A stretch of DNA of 22,118 nucleotides, taken from Kiritimatiellia bacterium (lineage in GTDB: Bacteria > Verrucomicrobiota > Kiritimatiellia > RFP12 > UBA1067). Positions 21,925 to 22,118 of the stretch are shown piece after piece. The notes beneath the pieces were generated by a model that saw nothing but the letters and a program-made list of their open reading frames with translations, had not been told where the DNA came from and searched no databases. The stretch's first letter is position 1; every line of letters starts with the position of its first letter. A program made the position numbers and the translations under genes. The stretch is from NCBI GenBank assembly GCA_016296065.1, contig JAEDKA010000062.1, forward strand, positions 1 through 22,118, written 5' to 3'.

Positions 21925-21956
21925 TTATCTCACAATATTGTCAGAATTGTGTGAGA
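21925..21956 (-). promoter_or_regulatory. Pho-box repeats and -10 of the second phoB operon
   Basis: On the minus strand CTCACAC (21956-21950) and CTGACAA (21945-21939) are 11 bases apart. A third weaker unit, GTGAGAT, falls at 21934. GATAAT (21930-21925) starts eight bases after the second repeat, the same spacing as at the Na+/Pi cotransporter. TCTCACA and TGTGAGA also form an inverted repeat across the site. Confidence 0.6.
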
Positions 21957-22019
21957 AATTCTGCTCGGGTGAAGCGTCGGCAGTGTTATTTCACGCGAAA
22001 AGCCCAATTTTGTCCGCCG

Positions 22020-22056
22020 CGTTCAAAAGTAAACGCACGTTCTGAAAGTAAACGCA
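22020..22056. repeat. Tandem 18/19-bp repeat at the right edge
   Basis: CGTTCAAAAGTAAACGCA (22020-22037) is followed immediately by CGTTCTGAAAGTAAACGCA (22038-22056), and a degenerate AAAGTCAAC follows at 22059. Terminal repeats of this sort occur in IS21-family elements as transposase-binding sites, and iterons look similar. The window ends before any gene can be identified, so its nature is open. Confidence 0.6.
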
Positions 22057-22118
22057 AGAAAGTCAACTCCGAGCGTTTGGGCTCTCCTATGAGAACAAAA
22101 GTCAAGTGGGTAAAATCG

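Noticed and set aside
22089..22118. Start of a plus-strand gene (ATG at 22089)
   Set aside because: Only ten codons are visible, with no convincing ribosome binding site; not enough to call a gene.

Overview
The window most likely comes from a Gram-negative, fairly GC-rich bacterium. The signs are an outer-membrane barrel protein ending in Phe, a putative lipoprotein PstS, a lipobox-bearing D-Ala-D-Ala dipeptidase and a consensus sigma70-type promoter. The mix of genes and the weak Shine-Dalgarno use in places would suit a gut-type PVC-superphylum (Verrucomicrobiota/Kiritimatiellota/Lentisphaerota-like) genome, but that placement is inference. No rRNA, tRNA, CRISPR array or confident transposase was seen.

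Left part (1-6546, all on the minus strand): a tightly packed accessory array. Read 5' to 3' on the minus strand it holds a small DWKLF-type protein, a YunG-like Cys/His/Asp protein, an operon of short-chain dehydrogenase + VTT/DedA-like membrane protein + fluoride channel CrcB + a miniature flavin-reductase remnant, a vapBC toxin-antitoxin pair with a consensus promoter, a TSCPD-domain protein, a zinc-ribbon membrane protein, a second DWKLF-type protein, a truncated tag gene, a VanX-like dipeptidase, a Nudix hydrolase and a second miniature flavin-reductase remnant. A divergent regulatory region (6547-6743) with two matching dyads separates this array from a full-length flavin reductase (6744-7322), which ends in a clear terminator.

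Middle part (7515-17115, plus strand): a complete phosphate-starvation island: Na+/Pi cotransporter, PhoB-like regulator, PhoR-like kinase, outer-membrane porin, pstS-pstC-pstA-pstB and phoU. Promoters of the cotransporter, porin and pstS carry 7-mers of the form YTNAYNY repeated every 11 bp, with a -10-like hexamer 8-10 bp further on. I read these as Pho boxes. The picture is coherent: kinase and regulator sense low phosphate, the porin admits phosphate to the periplasm, PstSCAB and the Na+/Pi carrier take it up, and PhoU feeds back.

Right part (17116-22118): decay and a second phosphate-sensing module. A third phoB copy with four intact Pho-box repeats is broken by a stop and truncated. It is followed by a stray 3' piece of a porin gene. 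On the minus strand lie a secreted class-3 lipase, a frameshifted DUF1653 remnant, a small exported protein, and a second phoB-phoR pair followed by an internally deleted Na+/Pi cotransporter pseudogene. The second phoB promoter also has Pho-box repeats. The far right edge has a tandem 18/19-bp repeat.

The recurring theme is internal deletion. At least six genes or junctions have an amino-terminal piece joined to a distant or unrelated piece. The most striking is the 3' end of the first phoR, which runs out of frame through a porin remnant.
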